Below, piece by piece: positions 61,682 to 64,000 of a stretch of DNA of 64,000 bases. Source of the stretch: Paenibacillus phocaeensis (GTDB lineage: Bacteria > Bacillota > Bacilli > Paenibacillales > Paenibacillaceae); contig NZ_FCOQ01000030.1 of NCBI RefSeq assembly GCF_900021165.1, forward strand, positions 62,001-126,000. The letters run 5' to 3'. The stretch's first letter is position 1. The number at the start of each line of letters is the position of its first letter. The notes below the pieces were generated by a model. It ran no database searches. It was not told the DNA's origin and saw only the letters and a program-made list of their open reading frames with translations. The position numbers and the translations under genes were made by a program.

Positions 61682-63298
61682 TTATTCCACTGTGACGGAA
61701 TGGAGTTCGATTCGGCCCTCGTGTACGCTCACAGTGATTGTGGAATGGGCGGCAGCCTCAAGGAGGGCATGGATGCGGATTGGATCGCTGCCGGAGGACA
61801 ATGCCGCATTCCCCCGCTCAACCCCATCCTGCATCAAAATAACGGCCGCGCCCTCCCTGCAAACCAGCTCCAGGATCACCTGATGGCCTGCTTCGACGGC
61901 ATGGAACGTGTAAGCCGCAAACTCGCCGTCCATCAACTCCAACGCGAGGTTCTGCCACCCGCTGTCAAACCCGAACTTCTTCGGTTGAGGCTCATCGACA
62001 ATCGGTACGATCTTCATCCCGGTTTTCGCCCGGTACTTATAGATGTTCCCTTCCGTGCGGGTTCCGCTGAAGGAAATTCCTCTCCCCGGCAACTCGTCGA
62101 AATCCGTGCCGCGAACCCGGCAGCCCGGCTTGCGGAAGACCGCCGCTGTCACTTCCGGACGCGGCGTGCAGTTCTCCACCTTGATATTCTCCAGGTAGGC
62201 ATCGAGAATTTGCTGCACCCGTTCATTACTCGGCCGCGCGCCTCCTTCGGCGTAAGCGAGAAACTCGTTCCAGCCCTCAGGTTGATTCACGGTATACGGC
62301 GAGGTGGCGCGTTCCATCTTCTTCCACGGCCATAAATTGTAGCCGATCCCGAGCGACAATGCGAGCGGATACATTGCAGCAAACCATTCCAGCTCGTTCT
62401 CTCCCGTCTCGCCCAGCCATAAAGGCTGATCCAGCGCCTTGGAGAGCGCCAGGAACTCCTCATAAGCCTCTGCCCCGGGCTTGCAGGCATAACGATGAAA
62501 ATGGATAACCATGTTCGGATCATAACGTTTATAGAAGACCGCCGTATTCGTTGCCCAGTGATGCCCTTCCACCGAGAGCATATGCCGGTCGTCGATTTCC
62601 CGGATCGCGGCGATGACTTCCTCGTAAAACGCCGCTAACCGCCGGACGAGGTAATCCTCGTGTTTCCCTTCCATCAGACCCGGGCGAACCGGCTCATTTA
62701 GCAGGTCGTAACCGCCCACGATCCAGCGGTCGCGGTACCGGCGAGCCAGCTCCCTCCACAGCTCGATCCCTTTGTTCCAGCTGTCTTCATCGGTGAGCAG
62801 GCGAGGGAAATCGTCGACCGAGTCGTCGATGTTGGCTCCGGTCTGACCGCCGGGCGCGCCGTGCAGATCCAAGAAAGCGTAAAGACCAAACTCCTCGCAC
62901 CATTCCAAACAACGGTCGATCAGCGCAAACCCGTCCTCTTTCCAACGGAGGCCCGGCTCGTCCTCCATCAGAATCCGCCACCCGAACGGGATGCGTACCG
63001 AATTGTAGCCTTGCTCCGCCATCAGCCGGATATCCTCGCGAGTCACATAGTTTTGCCGGAAACGCTTCCAAAACTGCTCGGCATATGCACTGCCGGCGGC
63101 TTCCTGAATGACCGCTTCAATTCGCCGTGGACGATCGAACCGGGGATGGTGGGACAACCACATATATCCTTCGCACAAAAGCCAGTTTCCGAGGCCCCAG
63201 CCCGTAAGCAGGATTTCCTCCCCGTCACCGTTTACGATTCGGGTTCCATCCGCGCGCAAAAATCCTTTCACCCGCGATCGATCCGTTTTTTCATGCAT
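61682..63298 (-). CDS. Cellulase/endoglucanase-like glycoside hydrolase, GH5
   Basis: A 538-residue enzyme: GH5 barrel with VRIPFGWR, the acid/base E202 in YDLLNEP and nucleophile E297 in LWLGETGE, and HFHRY (266-270). A C-terminal beta-rich region (about 400-538) may bind carbohydrate. There is no signal peptide, so it acts in the cytoplasm, unlike typical cellulases, and may process imported oligosaccharides. ATG 63298 follows AGGAGA. A TATAAT (63344-63339 on the minus strand) lies upstream. GH5 covers cellulases, mannanases and glucosylceramidases; the substrate is open. Confidence 0.9.
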   Translation of the reverse strand: MHEKTDRSRVKGFLRADGTRIVNGDGEEILLTGWGLGNWLLCEGYMWLSHHPRFDRPRRIEAVIQEAAGSAYAEQFWKRFRQNYVTREDIRLMAEQGYNSVRIPFGWRILMEDEPGLRWKEDGFALIDRCLEWCEEFGLYAFLDLHGAPGGQTGANIDDSVDDFPRLLTDEDSWNKGIELWRELARRYRDRWIVGGYDLLNEPVRPGLMEGKHEDYLVRRLAAFYEEVIAAIREIDDRHMLSVEGHHWATNTAVFYKRYDPNMVIHFHRYACKPGAEAYEEFLALSKALDQPLWLGETGENELEWFAAMYPLALSLGIGYNLWPWKKMERATSPYTVNQPEGWNEFLAYAEGGARPSNERVQQILDAYLENIKVENCTPRPEVTAAVFRKPGCRVRGTDFDELPGRGISFSGTRTEGNIYKYRAKTGMKIVPIVDEPQPKKFGFDSGWQNLALELMDGEFAAYTFHAVEAGHQVILELVCREGAAVILMQDGVERGNAALSSGSDPIRIHALLEAAAHSTITVSVHEGRIELHSVTVE

Positions 63299-63541
63299 CG
63301 TAAGTCTCCTCCCGCTGCTTATCAATTTTATCGCAACCATTATATCATCCGGGTTGGACGAACATGAGTCGTCCCGATATTTGCGACCCTGACCCGAAAA
63401 TCGCAGCCAGTCACGGCAGACCTCTTCAAATGCGGATTTCCCCGTCGTCTACAAAAACGTCCAAGCCAAAACAACATCCTAGCATAAACTGCTAGAGAAG
63501 CTTGAAATCGCAACGCCGTATGAAATAGAGGAGGTCGATCC

Positions 63542-64000
63542 ATGATGCCGGAAGACTTACGGAACCGGATAAAACTGATCATTGAGATTCATTTTAACGA
63601 TTGGGGCGGAACGCCGGACCGATTAACCCCAACGTGGATCGAAAACAGGCTGGCCCTGTTCATGAAGTACACACGAAAAAGTTTGCAACTGCAAACCTCC
63701 CAGGATTTCTCCTGTTACGTGCTGTACGATCCGGCATCCGAACGAACGATCCGGGAAGTCCTGGACCGTTACGCACCGCTGCCGAATAACATTCGCTTCG
63801 TTCCCCCAAGGGCCTATCATGCCCAGGTCGCGAAAGACATTGCCGATTATCACCGTTTCTATCGCGTTTACCTCTCCAGCGACGATATGTACCATAAGGA
63901 GTTTATCCGAAAACTGCGGACATGGACGCCGAAGAAGGAGACGCTTGCGCTGGTGCCCCAATACGGCTACGTCTACGACTCTGTGCAGCACCGGCTCGGC
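63542..64000 (+). CDS. Glycosyltransferase, putative rhamnosyltransferase type (5' part)
   Basis: The first 153 codons of a gene cut by the window end. GAGGAGG lies eight bases before ATG 63542; a second ATG is at 63545. The residues WIENRLALFMKYTRKSLQLQTSQDF, CYVLYDPASE, LPNNIRFVPP and YLSSDDMYHK match, by eye, the layout of the rhamnosyltransferase-like group (PF11316-like) with a DD metal-binding site. Divergent from GH5. The family call is tentative because only the N-terminal half is seen. Confidence 0.72.
   Translation, partial: MMPEDLRNRIKLIIEIHFNDWGGTPDRLTPTWIENRLALFMKYTRKSLQLQTSQDFSCYVLYDPASERTIREVLDRYAPLPNNIRFVPPRAYHAQVAKDIADYHRFYRVYLSSDDMYHKEFIRKLRTWTPKKETLALVPQYGYVYDSVQHRLG

Overview
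The window looks like chromosome of a Gram-positive, low-to-mid GC Firmicute, most likely Paenibacillus or a close relative. This is judged from gene content: YesM/YesN-type two-component pairs beside CUT1 sugar ABC transporters, AgrC/LytTR-type sensors, Lia-like stress modules, an ECF sigma factor with a DUF4179-type anti-sigma protein, strong AGGAGG ribosome sites and many TTG/GTG starts. No search was run. Most genes lie on the minus strand in compact operons. No gene-free stretch exceeds 300 bp; the longest gaps (24655-24953, 6700-6981, 47865-48129, 50275-50539, 30064-30327) hold terminators, promoters, operators or a gene relic.

Layout. 1-1559: tail of an OmpR-type regulator and its sensor kinase. 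1.6-4.6 kb: lipase and secreted serine beta-lactamase-like hydrolase, convergent. 4.7-6.7 kb: AgrC-like sensor plus LytTR regulator. 7.0-15.4 kb: a sugar uptake locus (lipoprotein, two permeases, YesM/YesN pair) with a divergent GH27 alpha-galactosidase and a convergent AraC regulator at 15.4-16.3 kb. 16.4-27.0 kb: a five-gene surface-glycan operon (doubly membrane-anchored, domain-permuted GH3; second GH3; GtrA-like; GT2; UDP-galactopyranose mutase) headed by a GHKL/LytTR pair. 27.1-31.2 kb: chemoreceptor, PadR/DUF1129 pair, unknown protein. 31.4-36.0 kb: a histidine kinase fused to its NarL-type response regulator, divergent from an ABC exporter and a DUF4097 lipoprotein. 36.0-41.0 kb: hydantoinase-like enzyme with permease, ImmA-like metallopeptidase and GntR repressor. 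41.2-43.2 kb: secreted metallopeptidase with beta/gamma-crystallin repeats and a coiled-coil protein. 43.3-45.8 kb: sulfonate/nitrate-type ABC importer. 46.1-47.9 kb: ribulose monophosphate genes hxlAB with divergent hxlR. 48.1-52.3 kb: ECF sigma, membrane anti-sigma-like protein, and two secreted copies of its ectodomain behind the same promoter motif. 52.5-53.9 kb: TetR and a paired SMR efflux pump. 54.0-61.3 kb: second YesM/YesN plus CUT1 locus with a GH78-like rhamnosidase. 61.5-64.0 kb: tRNA-Leu(CAG), GH5 glucanase and the start of a glycosyltransferase.

Best leads for something undescribed: (1) the ECF regulon at 48-52 kb, where three promoters carry the same 32-bp element and the anti-sigma ectodomain has been copied into stand-alone secreted proteins, with a relic of a third copy; (2) the LytTR-headed glycan operon with the permuted, doubly anchored GH3; (3) the single-polypeptide kinase-regulator; (4) the ImmA-like peptidase translationally overlapping a GntR repressor in a hydantoinase operon.
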